A stretch of 64,000 bases of DNA from Nymphaea colorata (Eukaryota > Streptophyta > Magnoliopsida > Nymphaeales > Nymphaeaceae): positions 14,366,354 through 14,430,353 of the forward strand of contig NC_045139.1 of NCBI RefSeq assembly GCF_008831285.2. Direction: 5' to 3'. The notes below the pieces were generated by a model. The model made no database searches and was not told the DNA's origin. It was given only the letters and a program-made list of their open reading frames with translations. The translations under genes were made by a program, and so were the position numbers. Of the stretch, positions 24,455 through 45,000 are shown one piece after another (the first letter of the stretch is position 1; the number at the start of each line of letters is the position of its first letter).

Positions 24455-27400
24455 TTTCCATGGGCTCTGCAACTGTACTGATCTCTGCAATAAATCTGCC
24501 TCTCGGGAAGTACTTGGGAAAAATGATGAAGAATTCTTGTTGGGATAGCCGCTCATAAAAACTATTAGAATAAAAGTTTTTGAATAGAATAGATCAATTG
24601 AACGAAGAAAAATTGGTGTCGAGATCTTTTGTTTTGCCCGCGTACATCTGACCATGGCTGAGGCTGTGTAAGGAGGCAATATTTTTGAACCTTCGAGTAG
24701 GGAACATATTTTGATCGTTCTGTTCAAAAATTGAGTCATGTTCATCTGCTCCAATCTTTAAGATCTTTAAGGTAGAATCACGAAACAATAAGAACGGATT
24801 CGCATTTGCTAAATGGCCTCAAAGAACCATGATCATCTACACTCGAAAAACTGCCGGTTGGTTCAGGTTCTGGATCTTCCATCGGACCATTCTAGCAGCT
24901 GGCTGAAATAGAGAGAATGCATGTGGGATCCTCGTTGAAATGGTGCAGCCCCACAATTAAATTTTTTTATCATTTTATTTTTCTAATCCGAGTTCAATTA
25001 TTTGACGCTTAACACCAAAATTGGTTCGTCGTTTAGCTGTGGTGAGAGGCCAACCAAAAAAAAAAAAAAAATTGTCGGTATCAAATGCAGCCAATTCCTC
25101 AAGTCGACAGGCTCTGGATTTGTATGACGGAAGCAGAACTAATTAATTAAGTATTTAGGATTGAACCTACGCGATCCAAGAAACTTAATGCGCTGGATCT
25201 GATGATCAGTACCCTGTTTCCAATAGAGATTCTCACTTCTTCAATTCAATGTATACACAGATAACTTTTACTAGGTCCAACATTGGCGTTTCCTGAGAAG
25301 TTCTGGGTCTGGATTCGGATCACCCAATATTGGATAACTTTTTTCACCATTATTCCCTAAACTGTATATATATACCACACAATAATGACAAATACCAGCT
25401 CTATGAAATGGAATGTTTTTGTATGAATTATTGAGTCCTTATTATTGGCGTTGTGGAAGATTATTGGATGTGGAGCCCAGATGGATCTCATTCTTGTATC
25501 TTCCTCACTTATCCAACAAAATGCACTCATGTGTCCAAGTTCAGAACAATATATATTTATAAGTGGCGATGTGAGATCGATGAAAAAATAAATTAGGCTT
25601 CAATCGAGCTGTTTGCCATGGACATTGGCATGCCGTTTTATAGACCCAACGGGGCAATGGTCCTGCCAGATCTTACGTTCTTATATTGGATCTAGTTAGT
25701 CCATCTTAGTTATTAATTGTTCTGCTGTTAAAATGTATAATGGATCCAAAGGAGCATTCAGACAACCCATTTTCAGACTCCAAATCTTGCCTACTCAAAA
25801 TTTGAAACAGATGGTATAGATTTCATGAGAACCTGGCGTAGATGGAGACCTCTTGTATGGACATTTTCTTTTCTGTCTTGAGATGGCGACAAGATTCACC
25901 TTCAAATAGTGTTCAAATTTCAAATATGGATGTCATAGATTAGGGTTCCTTTAGCTGTACATTAACAAAGGTTTGATTCAATATCTATTTTCTCTTTTTC
26001 TTTATCATTTTTCTTCTTTCTTTTCTTCCTTCTTTCCATGGTTGGTGGGTATCCCGGTGATCCCAATGCGCTTTCATATCAGATGCGATCTCAACCAATC
26101 TGAAGGAGTCACCTTATTTTAATACAAATACATCCTCGCTATTGAATTTTGGCCTTATTCATGACTTAAGTTGCTTCGAGTGTAACTCTATACATGTAAT
26201 TGGAGCTGCTGCCAGAATGGAGTCTAAAAATGCTTTGTGCATATTTCCTGTCATATTTTTGGTGCATGTCTTGGGTTGACATTAATGCTATGTTTTAACT
26301 TGTATATTCGTGTTCCTTTTTTTTTGCAACTCATAAAGTTGATGTCATAAGAACTTAAAAGCCGCTAATGACGGAGTCACATGTGGCCCACACCAACTTT
26401 GTAAATTTTATTAAGTTTTATGTTAATGTTTTAATATATTTGATTGGTATATATATATATATATAAGTTTCCTTAAAACAAATAAAGATATTGAATTAGT
26501 GCTCCTTTTAATCAACATTTTTTACTCCACGAGTCCTGGTACACAAACTCATCGACCCCTCGGGGATGGCTCACGCCGTTTAAGTTGGAGTTTTTAAAGC
26601 TGACGGCTGCTTGGCGCCAAGTTATGGACTTGGAATCTTAACGTCGTGACCAGTGAACGTTAAGCAACCCGTGAACGTCGGATCCCGATCGGCCACGTGA
26701 TGGGTCACAAATAGCTAAAATACCCTTCGGGACTTGGAAATTTACGTGGCCTTTGCTTCCTGTTCCTTTTAGGCGATTTTCGTCATTTTAAATCAAACGG
26801 GGCACTTTTTTGTCAATTCGTCCGGTCAAGGCTCAGCACAATAACTAACGACCTTTGACCATTGACTGGAAGCGATATATCAGAGGCCCTTTAGAAGATA
26901 TCCTATCAACATCGTGAGATGGATTTGGATCCACGGGGATGGATATACCCTACCATTTTCGGACATGTTTGGATTCAACTCCAGATCTAAATAACCCCTT
27001 AAAATAAGTGATCCAGTGTCGGCATCGACCCACACACTCCAGAACCAAATCGGACCCGCTGAAGTCCTTGTCTCGTACGGAGATGATAATTGGGCCCGTC
27101 CCGTCCCGTCCATACACCGACGGGGAAGGCAGAGAAAGCATGGCATCCGTCGTAAGCAGTGCCAGGGCTTTTATGTAATTTAGCACATCAGGAGTGGCGG
27201 CAAAAAGAGAACCGGCGGCACGCGCCTCGTACCGACTCACCCGTCTTCCTTTCTTCTCTCCGACACGGAAGCCCACTTTAAGATCAAGCCATCCCTTTGA
27301 GCTTGCCACGTTTACAATAGCGTCCCAAAGAGATTTTTTTTTTTTTTTTTTAAGGATTGCTTTTGTGTGTTGTACTCTTTAGGTGTTAAAATATTGTTTT

Positions 27401-29329
27401 CATGAAATATTTAAAGTTGAATTTGGGAATTTCGTGAGTGCTTTGCTCACATTCCTCCTGTTCGTGACCAGTTTTACCAAATTAATCGCACAAGTCACGT
27501 TGATATCGCTAAGCTAAATGAACACAAGCTCTTTAGGACAGTTCGGATCCCAGTCCTTTTGAAATCTCTAATGCCAACCGCATGAAATCCCCCAATTCAT
27601 TATAGGCCACTGCCAGATGTTTACCGCACAAGCTGATCCGTGTTTGCTTGCAATTTAAGATTCATTATAGTTACAAGCTTTGGAAAACAATGCACCATAC
27701 TCGATCATTGTGTAACATCATAACCAAGTAACCTTTTGTAATCCTTTTTCCTTCTAGGCTTACGCTTTCTTTTCTTCTCATACTCTAATGGTCCTATGGC
27801 CGTGATAATAACGTTTTTTCAATTTCTTGCTTCATGAAAATAACGCGATCTTCAAGTGGGATGTTTAGATCATGTGAAATTTTGGAAAATAGAGGGGCAG
27901 GTTTTGTTGGTTGGTGTAAAACAAAAAGAGATTCAAACGTTTTTCGCCACGGTGGAAACTAGTGTCACTAAATCTCTTCGTTTGAAAATGAGTATACCAA
28001 GGAGAATACATCAAAGGGTTTTGTGAAACTTTATATTATAATAAATGCTCGAATTCTGTGAGGGGTGGAAGTGCATCGATTTTCTAAGCGTTTAGACTTC
28101 TAAAAAGGATTCTCCTCAAGAAAAAGAAAAAAAGAAAAAAGATTTCCATTCTACGCTTTCCTTTCATAAGTTAATCCCTCTTTGAAGAAATTGGATTCAA
28201 ACAACATCTAAAGTTTGTTTTCGATTAATTTAGAATTTTCATTCTTGAAAAATGCTACAATCACTTTGTTTGGCATCAGGCCGTAAAATTCTATGGTAGA
28301 ATTGTGTTTTGATTGCACGAAATCACAGTGATTCCACTAAAACGGTTATTATTCATATGATAAAAATAAAATTTTGTTGTTTAACATTGTACAGTGGTGC
28401 CACCTTGGCCTTGACTTGTCAATTCGATGGCCACCAGATATTGGCTAGACAGACCGGGCCACTCAAAACCTATATTGGTCCACCTAATCCATGGACCACC
28501 CTGGTTAGAAAGCATCGAAGGCCATGTTTCGTTTACTTCGGATCTGAGATTTGAGGTGAGATAATTGAAGATCTAAAATTCGAAGATTTGAGATTTGACT
28601 CCCTGCCTACCATTTAACTCAACTTTGTTGCTTTTTTTTTTTTTCTCTTCAAAGGTCGTTAAATAGCTGGACAAAACACCAATGATTTCAGATCAGTACT
28701 ACTGCTTGTTACTCGGTGTTTGAAAATATTGCGTTTTAAGTATGTCATTTTATGAGGAGTCAAACGCTTGTGGGGCTAGAGACAGCTGGATCGTCCCCGA
28801 AGTCCAAGCCCAGTATGAACACATGGGTTCTAAACTCAAGAACCGGCGGGCCCAAAATTCCACGGAAATTATCACGAGACTACGGAAAACAATTTCAAAA
28901 TGCTGAATCCTGGACCATTTTCAGGAGCATTGGCGCGAAGAGAGAAATGGAATTCAAACACTGCAGAAATCATATTCTAAGGGAATGTTGTACGGGAAAG
29001 AAAAATCCAAAAGCTCTAACCAAACAGCCCATACAAACACGGACCAACATTTCCATGGGGCTCGATTTCCCGCGGCCTCTGAGCATTCGAACGGGGCGCA
29101 CAAAAATCCATGGAATCCGATTCCTCCTCCAACCGAAGCGTCCACGCAGCGTGAGACGTGGCAGAGCGACAGAGCGGGCTTCTTTGTCAAATACGCTTCG
29201 GTGTCGCGCTGTGTCCTTTTCCAGAAATGGACAATGGAGTTGCGGTTGACAAAGGGGGAAAAAGATGAAAGCAGAGAGCGATAAAGGGAGGGGTCAGACG
29301 TTTTGAACTTTGAACTCACTCCCTACTTC

Positions 29330-31023
29330 AGTCTTCTGCTGCTTTGCCGCTCTCTCAGGTATACAAGGAAGCGAAGAAGAAGAGAATGGAAGAGGAGTCG
29401 TCTTTTCTGGTCCGATTTTGGTTTTGCTTCTTCGGACACTTCGCTGTCTTGCGTCGCTTGGCCAATGTAGCTCTAGTTCAAGCGGATCTGAAAACGCAGG
29501 TACGTTTTTTTTTTCGTTCTGGTCCATTGCTCTCCGATTGCGATCATCTGACCTTTCGTTTTCTTTCCCGACGTTTTTCCCGGCTTCTTCCAGTTATTCA
29601 TCACGATTGCTCTTCTCTTTTATCTTTGTCTCCTTACCAGCTCGGCGCCTTGCGTTATTGCGCCCCCTGATTTGCGAACGTCCTCGATCGAAACAGCTGA
29701 AATTTCGGCTCACTTGCTTATTTTCTTGCTCATTTATGCTCGATTTGTTGGGCATTTTCTGTAATTTTCTCGTTTCCCTGTTTTTTTCACTTCGACGATT
29801 CGGCAGAAATTTGTATTTTCTATATTTTACCAGTTTTCAGGTGCATGTCTTGTTTCTTGCGTTTAGTGACAGAGAGAAAAAGTTCCTGTGCAATTTTTTG
29901 CTGATTTTTTTTATACATCTTTTTTAACGAGGAGAACTTTTGTTGCTTCTCTATCACGTTTTCTTGCTAATCTTTTCGTTTTTTCATTTCTGGTGGATTC
30001 AGCTGAAGTCTTGTCCTTATGTTTTTTTTTTTTTTTTGGGTTTATTGTTTTTCTTCTTTCTTTCATTTGACGGACGATGAAATGATTTCCTCTAGCACGA
30101 CTCTTTTTTGTCGGCGACCGAACCAAACGCGAACGTAACTCGCGTTTCTCTTGAATAATTGCAATTTTTTTTTTCTCTTATTCTCCCGGCTTCTTAGGTT
30201 CTGTAAGACTTGAAACCTCGTCTCTCTATTAGACACACTCCATTTTGAGTTGGTTGATTTTCTTTCTCTCTCTTCGTTGAAAATTTTCTTGCTCTCTTTC
30301 TCTCTCAGGCAAATGCCTGCACATTTAATAAAATCTCTGAGTTTTGGTGGACCTGCAGAAATAGTTTAATGCTACATTCTCCAAATTCATCACATAGAAT
30401 TTGTTTCAATTCTGGGAAGTATGGATATTCCAGAATGTACTCTGTTGCTCGATTCCCTTTGGGGTTCCTGGTTAGGAGTCTGCTTATTTCTCTTCTACTG
30501 CTTCTATGGGAGACTCCCGACCCCACCCCTCCTCCCACACTCTCTTTCACTCACTCTCAGAGGCGCATTTGATTTCCCGGATTCCTGAAGCAGGTGAAGG
30601 GTATCTGTTTTGCTCCCTACTTTTTTCCCGTAAAATGCGTTTCTCCTAGGAGGACATTTTTTCCTTTTTAGCCGCTTCAGTAGAATAGAAATCTCTCTCC
30701 CTCTCTCTCTCTCACGCACATGCACGCTCACACAGGAGCACTTTTAGTCAAACCGACGTCTGTTTAGCTTTTGTATCAGAGACCTGAGCTGTTTGCATTT
30801 CTTTAGCTTGCTTCCGTCATTTCCGTCTCTCCCTTCCGCGCCCCACCCCCCCTCCTCTCTTTCTCTCTCCCTTTTGTGTATATGGACGTGTGCGTATGAA
30901 AATATGTGCGCCTTTCGGCGTTAAACTTTCTTTTCTTTCCACCTGCATTACTGTATTCATTGCTTGTTATTTCGTCAGGGTTGATTTCTGTGAAGTTTGT
31001 CGAAGCTTTCTGATCGGGACAAA
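29330..31023 (+). promoter_or_regulatory. Inferred 5' leader of the kinase gene, with leader intron and upstream ORF
   Basis: A CAG^GTACGT donor at 29499/29500 and a TTTCGTCAG acceptor ending at 30978 would define a leader intron of about 1.48 kb, ending 45 bases before the kinase ATG. The intron is T-rich, as plant introns are. The leader exon holds an ATG at 29386 that is open for 38 codons to the donor. After splicing the frame reads GGT TGA, so a 39-residue upstream ORF would end just past the junction. This is inferred from splice signals only; the 5' end of the transcript is not known. Confidence 0.45.
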
Positions 31024-37845
<6,822 letters not shown>

Positions 37846-40800
37846 CTTACTGGGAGCTAATAGCTTTTCCTTTCACTGTATAGTTCTTATTAGGAAGCTC
37901 TCTCTCTCTCTCTCACACACACATTTCGAAAGGACTACGCGAGGCATCTATGTTTCTTTGCCTGAACGCTGATCCAACCACTAGTATATTAATGGCCTAA
38001 CTGTGACACGAATGGATACTTATTAGCTTCAACTTAGTAAGCGAGACAACACGGGAAGAAGAGAGGTGTGAATGCGGGAGGCCTGAAAAATGTGGGGTAG
38101 ATTAAGATCCTTAATTTCTTTTCTGTCTTCATGTTAATTGGTATGACTTCTTGACCTCATGATACTCTGGCATGTGGGGGCATGCTGAATGACCTCAACT
38201 ACTAGATCGTCAGTACAGTCTTTGTTTAGAGGTTCCTTTTAAGCGAAGAAAAAAGGCAATGTTTTCTCTTCCGTTGAGACTTTGAATATCAAGGCTAAAC
38301 CTTAAAGGTTGTGAATGTTTTACTGTGGATTTGAGAGATCTACGGTGATGTGAGGATTTTAGATCCATGGATTTAAGGTCGGAACCCCCTTCCCTCCATT
38401 CCCTCTGTCCAGCCTTAACCTTTTCCTCTCTTGCCACCACGGATAAAATGAGAACCATAAAATCTGTTGCCTTAGAAAGCCCTTGACCAAATCTCGCTCT
38501 TGCGTTCCCACCTGTTGAACCTTTTCATGGTCTTTTTGGACTCAGTTTTATTCCAATAACTCCGGTTGGTTTGGAGTCAACTCAAATCTGCCAACTTTGA
38601 AAATGTCTAAGCTCGATATTTAGACCGAGCGATTACGAGCAAGACTTAACAAATGAAATTTTACTAGCCGCCTACATCGATGGGCAACTATATGTGCTGC
38701 ACTGAGAATAGGCATTCATATTTCAGGCTTTATGAGAGTTTCTAAAAAGTTTAAATGATGATGAACAGGACTTGCTTGAAAGGTCAGTGATCTGGATAAG
38801 CCAAAGGATTATAACCCACGGCCTGAAAAAAAAGAAAGATGGCGTCCCTCTCATTTTCCCATGCCTCTTGAGACCAGAGCTCATTCCTCGCTCCACCCTT
38901 ACCCTAATTATCATGCACGAAGCACACCCAAACGAGGCTCGGCCTAACGTGGTTTGGTGCTAAAACAACATGCCCGGAGCGCCTGGACCATCCGGATCTT
39001 CACGTGGCTTACTGAGCCTGGTTCGCTTAAACCCTAAAGTTTAGTTGAGGATGACCAAAGTTAAAAATTCATCATGAAAAATATTAAAAATTGTCATTGG
39101 AGCCACGGTATAAACTGTGATTAATGTCATTTTAGTGGCTGTCCTTTAGTGATAATTTTTTTAATTTTAACTATTTAGTCATGTTTGGTAAATGGTAGCA
39201 TTATGCACAAGTCAACCTCTTTCCCCTCTCTCCCAAGATTCATGGCAGTTTGGAGACCTGGTGGTCATAGAGTACACTCTTTAATTTGAGTATCACATAT
39301 ACTATCGTTTGCAGTTTAAAGAGTAGTATTAGAATCGAACTCAAAACTTATTGTCTATATTTATAAGAGATGACGTTTATTAGTTTTTTACATCTGAGAA
39401 ATTATTCCATCTGCTCTTAAGAAGAGAGGCCAACTATGTTTCATTTTCCCGAACTAATGTCTTTGTCATTAACCAGGGAAAGAGAAAGAATCGTATCATT
39501 TCCCTTTATTACAAGGATGGTTTGGTCTTTGTTGAAAGAAAGTATAAGACTACGCTTTGTTCAACTCTTGTCATTCACACTAAGAGCTTGACCACTGTAG
39601 CATATGTTCCTTTGAATTTTAACCTACTTGTCTCTGATTAAAGATGAATTCAGTTTATCGGAAGTTCTTATTTTTAAAGTAAGCAAATGAATTCCATCAA
39701 ATTATGCATTATATGGAATAGTGATTGTAAAGATATCAAATGATCAAAATTAAGTTGTATGAAAGCTAAAATTGTTTTTTCAAAAGCTTGAAATGCCCTA
39801 CAAAAAAGAGAGAGAAAAAAAGTGAAACAAATTAGTTTTCTTAAATAGAGCTATTTGTCATATCTATTCTCGAAAAAACAACTTTGCATTTATATTTGTG
39901 ACTGATTTCATTGGACTCGACGGATTAAACAGTTTCCATTAAATATGATATATGAGCGTCTTATATATATATATATATATATATATCATGACAATTATAT
40001 GTACCTCTCTTCGTATTCTATTGAATGTTTAGTAACAAGCGTTTAATGACCGTATCTGCTCCGAGACGGCCACCGGTAAACGGCCCTTGACGCACTGAAA
40101 ACTTCTGCTTTAGATAATCTCAATTGCCAACCGGTGCAACGAAGTTTGACCCGCGTACCGGTACCGGTACGGCAAAACCGGTACGGAAGCACGTGGTAGT
40201 ACGTTTGGATCTGGTTACGGGTCAGAACCCGAAAGAGACCATATCAAAACGTAAAAAAACCCGACGCTCATCTTCTCCCTCGACCTCTTTTGTTCTTCCG
40301 GCGGCGGGTGCTTGGGTTCGCCAGGGAGCTTGGGCTGCGACGGCGGACGGTGGCTGGCGACGGACGGCGACCGGCGTCCGGCGACCGTTCGGTTTCTTCA
40401 TTATTACTCTCTCTCTCTCTCTCTCTCTGTATTATCATAATCTTCTTCTTATCCTCTGATACGTCTGATATGGCCTCTTTTTGTACGTTGAGCTTTGAAC
40501 GCTAGTCGTTAGAGTTCTATTGCTGCGTCGTCTCTGTGTTCCTCGTCTAGTTCTTCTTCGATAGCTCGACTGCATATGTCGTCGCAGAAGAAGGGGAAAC
40601 GAGCGATCTTGGAGCTTTCTTTAGCATTGCATTTGACGAGTCTCGTGTGATCTTTCGTATTTGTTTCGGGTGCTGCTAGGGTTTTAATTTGGGGACCGAC
40701 CAGCCATTATGGGGTTATCGGATTTGGGGGTATATGTTGCATGTATTTGTAAATTGTAAGTTGTTTGTCCATGTGCATATTACTGATTGTGTATTAGAAA

Positions 40801-41223
40801 AATCAGGTGAATGCAAATTGCAATGCGTGTTCTTAAGACTGTCCCCGTGAGTGGCATAGTTGACACTTTATGCTGAACTCTGTTGACTGTTGTGTAACTG
40901 TTTTATGACTTATGAGATGAGATTATCTATGGAAGGAACATTTTATGTTGTTTTTTTTTATGATTTATGAGATTATTTATGAGACTATATTGATGAGATG
41001 ATATATTTGTTTTTTCAAAATTTTCAATTTTTTAATCAAAAATATATAATTTTCGCAGTACCGCCGTACCAAGATTTACTAAAACGAGTAAATCGCCGTA
41101 CCATACCTGCACCCCCGTACGCGTACCTCGGTGACGTCTAAACACAGCTCCGCAGGGCCTCTCCTATTCCCTCTCCTGCCAACGGACAAGAGGTTGAGTT
41201 TGGTGTGAACCACGGTGTGGAGA
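37846..41223. other. Spacer between kinase and LAS1-like genes
   Basis: The start presumably contains the kinase 3' untranslated region, with a short CT run near 37901-37915. The middle is AT-rich spacer with a TA run at about 39965-39986. From about 40130 to 41140 lies a distinctive GTACGG-bordered block described separately. I see no gene. Confidence 0.5.
40130..41140. repeat. Candidate dispersed repeat bordered by GTAC/CGG-rich ends
   Basis: The left border repeats ACCGGTACCGGTACGG and ACCGGTACGG (about 40157-40187). The right border carries GTACCGCCGTACC, CGCCGTACCATACC and CCCGTACGCGTACC (about 41057-41127). Between them lie a GC-rich island (about 40290-40400, many CGGCGACGG-type words), a CT run and an AT-rich half. 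The strong compositional contrast and the similar short words at both ends suggest an inserted repeat, not promoter DNA. Family and exact ends are unknown. Confidence 0.3.
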
Positions 41224-41992
41224 ATGGACGAAGCCGATAGAAAGGGGGTGAGTCAGGTGAATGCTGAGGAAGAGGAAGCGTCCTCCAGCGGCTACAGGTT
41301 GGTTCCTTGGCAGAGCTGGGAAGAGTGGAACATGATCAGAGAGAAACTCCTATCTTCCTCTCCAGAGTCCGTTCGAGTCGCGCTCAACAGGGTAACTGGA
41401 CGTAACCTCCAACCATTTTTGTTTTTCTTCCTTCTTGAATTTTCTTTTCTTTTTAAGTATCGAAATGGTGAACCAACTCTACTCTGTCTCTCTGCTTCAA
41501 AAGGCTCTCCGTCTTGGTGCTTGAACTTCTTTTTCCTTTTCTTTTCTTGGTTTAACAGATTAAGGCATGGGAAAGTCGTGGCTGCCTACCGATTCCGGTG
41601 GCAATTACGGCGGAAATGGTTGAGACACGGCTAACTGATCCGTATTTCAGGTTGGCAATCTGTGCCTTTTGTGATTGTGATCTTATTTTAGTTGAAGGGT
41701 ATCTACATTGGTGGCGTTGGCGGACGTACACAACCCTGTAATCTTATCTTGACTGATGAATAACCATTGTTCTCTTTGGTGGACGAAGAGACCAATTATT
41801 AGCAGATTGCTACATTTTACGTTTCTAGGTTTATTGAAATCTTCAACATTTTTTAAGCGATGATATAGAAGTATTATGCAAGTCAATATTATGTTATAAG
41901 TGTTCAAGTTTTCGATGATATAGGTTATAGATTTTGGAGGAACATACATGTGTTTTATCTGTAAAAATGTTGCGACATATCATTTCTGCTTA

Positions 41993-42034
<42 letters not shown>

Positions 42035-45000
42035 GAGCACAGCTTATTTTCATTTGCTGCTATCCGTGTTGTTTGAATGAGATATTTCGTTTTCTTGCTT
42101 CATCATTGCTATCACTTATCTGTTCTTTTGATCATTGCTGTGGACATAGAAAGGATGTGCCGAACAGTGGGTTAAATTCAGAAAAGATGCTTTCCTTGTT
42201 ATACTCAATGGCAATCATGAGGTACCCATCCGAATCTTTTGCCACCAACTCCCCAGATTTCAGCTTAAGTTAACTATTTTATCCGATTATGTGGAAGTCA
42301 TCCATGTTGTAGCTTTTGATAGTTGAATTTCTTAGATTATACACCTCGCTTCCTGTACAATTAATGCATCGGTGGTAAAACTTCTTTGTTCATGAAGGCT
42401 TGTAAATGGCTTTGTTGACCAGTCGCTAGTTGGTACGAAGAAAAGGCTGTCTATTGCAAAGGCTGCTGAAGAAATTGGGTTGCCAAGGATGCTAATTGAT
42501 ATACGACATGGTATGGTTCTTCCTTATTTTTGCAGATTGTATGCTTAGATATGAAATTATTAATTATACCTTTCATGCTTAAATTGGTGATCCAACAGAA
42601 TCTTCACATCGTGGACTTCCATCACTTCAGTTGCTCCGTTTGGCTATTGATAAGGTATAACTTGAAATTTATGGGGTTTTCATGGTGCTAATTGTCAATG
42701 TGATCCATTAGTGGCAAATTGAACAAATGCATGTTATGGAATCACGTTATTCCTTTTGTCAACATATTTTCCTAAATACGGAAGAGGCATTGGTATGTAA
42801 AAGTTAGCTAGGTTCAAGATTCAATATAGTGTGCTAGCCAGCTACAAACAACTCAGTTATGTCTCCTCTCAGTCATGCGCATCTGCATATATGCACATAC
42901 ATGTGACATCTATGTGTCTGTTATGTGTGTGTCGGGTGGGCCTGCGCTTTTGTGTGTGTATGCAGTACATGCATGTCCCCTAAGACCGGGTATATTTTGA
43001 TCCTCACTCCTCAGACTTTACATGTCTTTGCTTTGTTGGAAAAGTTACCATGAATCCTAACTGTTGAATGAGGTGGAATTATGTTTATTAGGGTTGGGTT
43101 TTGGTTGTTGCTGATCATTTTATCTCTCTTTTATTCCTGTCGTTGGTGCTGAACTATGTGGTTTTGTGGTCCTGCTCTGACGCTTGTCCCAAATACAATT
43201 GTTGTTACATGCTCTACTTATCTAAGAATATCCAGAGTCCCAGAAACTCAAAATTGTCTAGCCTGACAGCTTCTTTTGGCAGTAGTAGAGCCAGAAATTT
43301 TTAATGAGGGGCACTAATTCAATAAATTTTGGCCCCTTTCAATAGATAGCAAAACGGTTAAGGGGCACCATATATAAATAAGTAAATGCTTGAGGGGCAC
43401 CTTATGTATAAATATGCAAATGTTTGGGGGCAACCAATATGTAAATAAAGAAATTTTATGGGACTGGCTCCGCCCCTGCCTTTGGTATTAACCCCTCAAT
43501 ACTCCACTTGAATTTACTTTTCATTCTTAACCTTCCTGATACAAATGGGCACACACTTCTATTTGGGAAATGTGGTTTTAGACAAATGGAGATCATCATT
43601 ATATTTCAGCATCTCTTCAGGCTTTATGAAAATGAAATAAAACAGTGCTGATCTTGGATATTTCAGGCTCTGAATTGGCTCCAGGATTATTATTGGGAAC
43701 GTCAGGTGAAAGCAATGCTTGACATTTTCAAGGACATCAATTCTTCATTGTGTAAGATGGCTCAGTGCATAAAAGGTAGTTAAACCTTCTCTTCTAATTT
43801 GCAATGAAAATTCAAAGGAAGTGTCTTTTGCAGACATTTCCAACTACCCAGGGTTTAATTATTGCTACTTAATGATGAAAAACATTGTGCCTTTCTCGTT
43901 TCATTACATAAAATACTTCTTGTAGATGTTTAATTGTCTGCACATTCTCTTCTAAGTTGTCAAAGTTGCAAGTGGGATAAAAGAAGTTATATACAGGACT
44001 ACGTTTTCAAGTTCATTACCGTCCCTAGGCTTCACCAATCCTAAGGTGGAGAATATGTTTGTAAAAAGAAAAGATGGAAAAAGAATAGTGGGAGAGAGAA
44101 AAAGTTGGTGGCTATGTCACATGGGTACTTCTAAATGGCTGCTGCACCCATCTCAACACTGGTGCTGGTGCTTCTCCGACACAGCACATCCGGTTCAGTC
44201 AACCGAACCAGGCTAAAATTGACCATTGTAAATGTTCAAATAACTAAACTATCTCTAACACAAAAAGTTTATATCTCAATATAGATAAATAAGACTACTA
44301 AGCAGTTAAATAACTATATGACAAATGATTTATATACATATATACACACACCTATATGTACATCCTCACTGCACCTACGCCTAATTTTTTTTTTAAATTG
44401 CTGTATCTGCACCCGCACCTCGCACCCATGTGACGGCAGTCAGAGAGAAGGAGTTACAAAAAACAATCCAAAAATGAGACTGGTTGAACCCATATATATG
44501 GGTCAGAGATTAGTCGGCTGACCAAAAACTAGACTACTAATTAGTAATTTGACTAGTCTGATCAATTAGTTGCTGCTTGACAACCCAGGCCAGGCCAGTC
44601 AACAACTGACTAGCCAGACTAGTTGGCTGACTAGTCAGGATTTTGACTACAAATTTTCTGTTATATATCAACAGATACTGTAATGTCTGGAGAATTTACT
44701 TGTATTGCATTAGTTTAGAAGTACTCGTATATTCTTGTGGCATTCTAGTGCACTTCATTCTTTTGCTGTGTGATAGTTACTGAAGTCATCATGCTAAATG
44801 ATTCTTCATTCTCTTTTTCTTCAGAAAATGTGTTAATCTGTTTAATTATCTGCATAGTGTCATTTTTTGCCCTACTTATGATTATTGTTGATGTGATTGA
44901 GGTTGTAGGCACTTGTTCAGAACTGAGTTTCTTGAAGATACTGACTGCAGAGCTTTTCCCATTTTGTTTGTCTATTGTCTGTTTTGCATGAAGTGAAGAA

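Larger units (their letters stand above)
22741..29329. other. Spacer between trihelix factor and kinase genes
   Basis: The first few hundred bases after 22740 presumably hold the 3' untranslated region of the trihelix gene. The rest is AT-rich with a 73-bp tandem duplication (23620-23765), a long GA tract (24068-24112), a TA run near 26450 and poly-A/T runs. Open frames at 26880-27309 (-) and 28752-29249 (+) are longer than most but have no recognisable domain, and I do not call them genes. Confidence 0.5.

Noticed and set aside
26880-27309. Overlapping minus-strand frames of 88 and 119 codons
   Set aside because: No recognisable domain, two frames compete over the same bases, and there is no splice or promoter context.
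28752-29249. 165-codon plus-strand frame upstream of the kinase
   Set aside because: The peptide is Arg/Lys/Ser-rich without motifs and an equally long frame lies on the opposite strand. Likely chance in a GC-richer promoter region.
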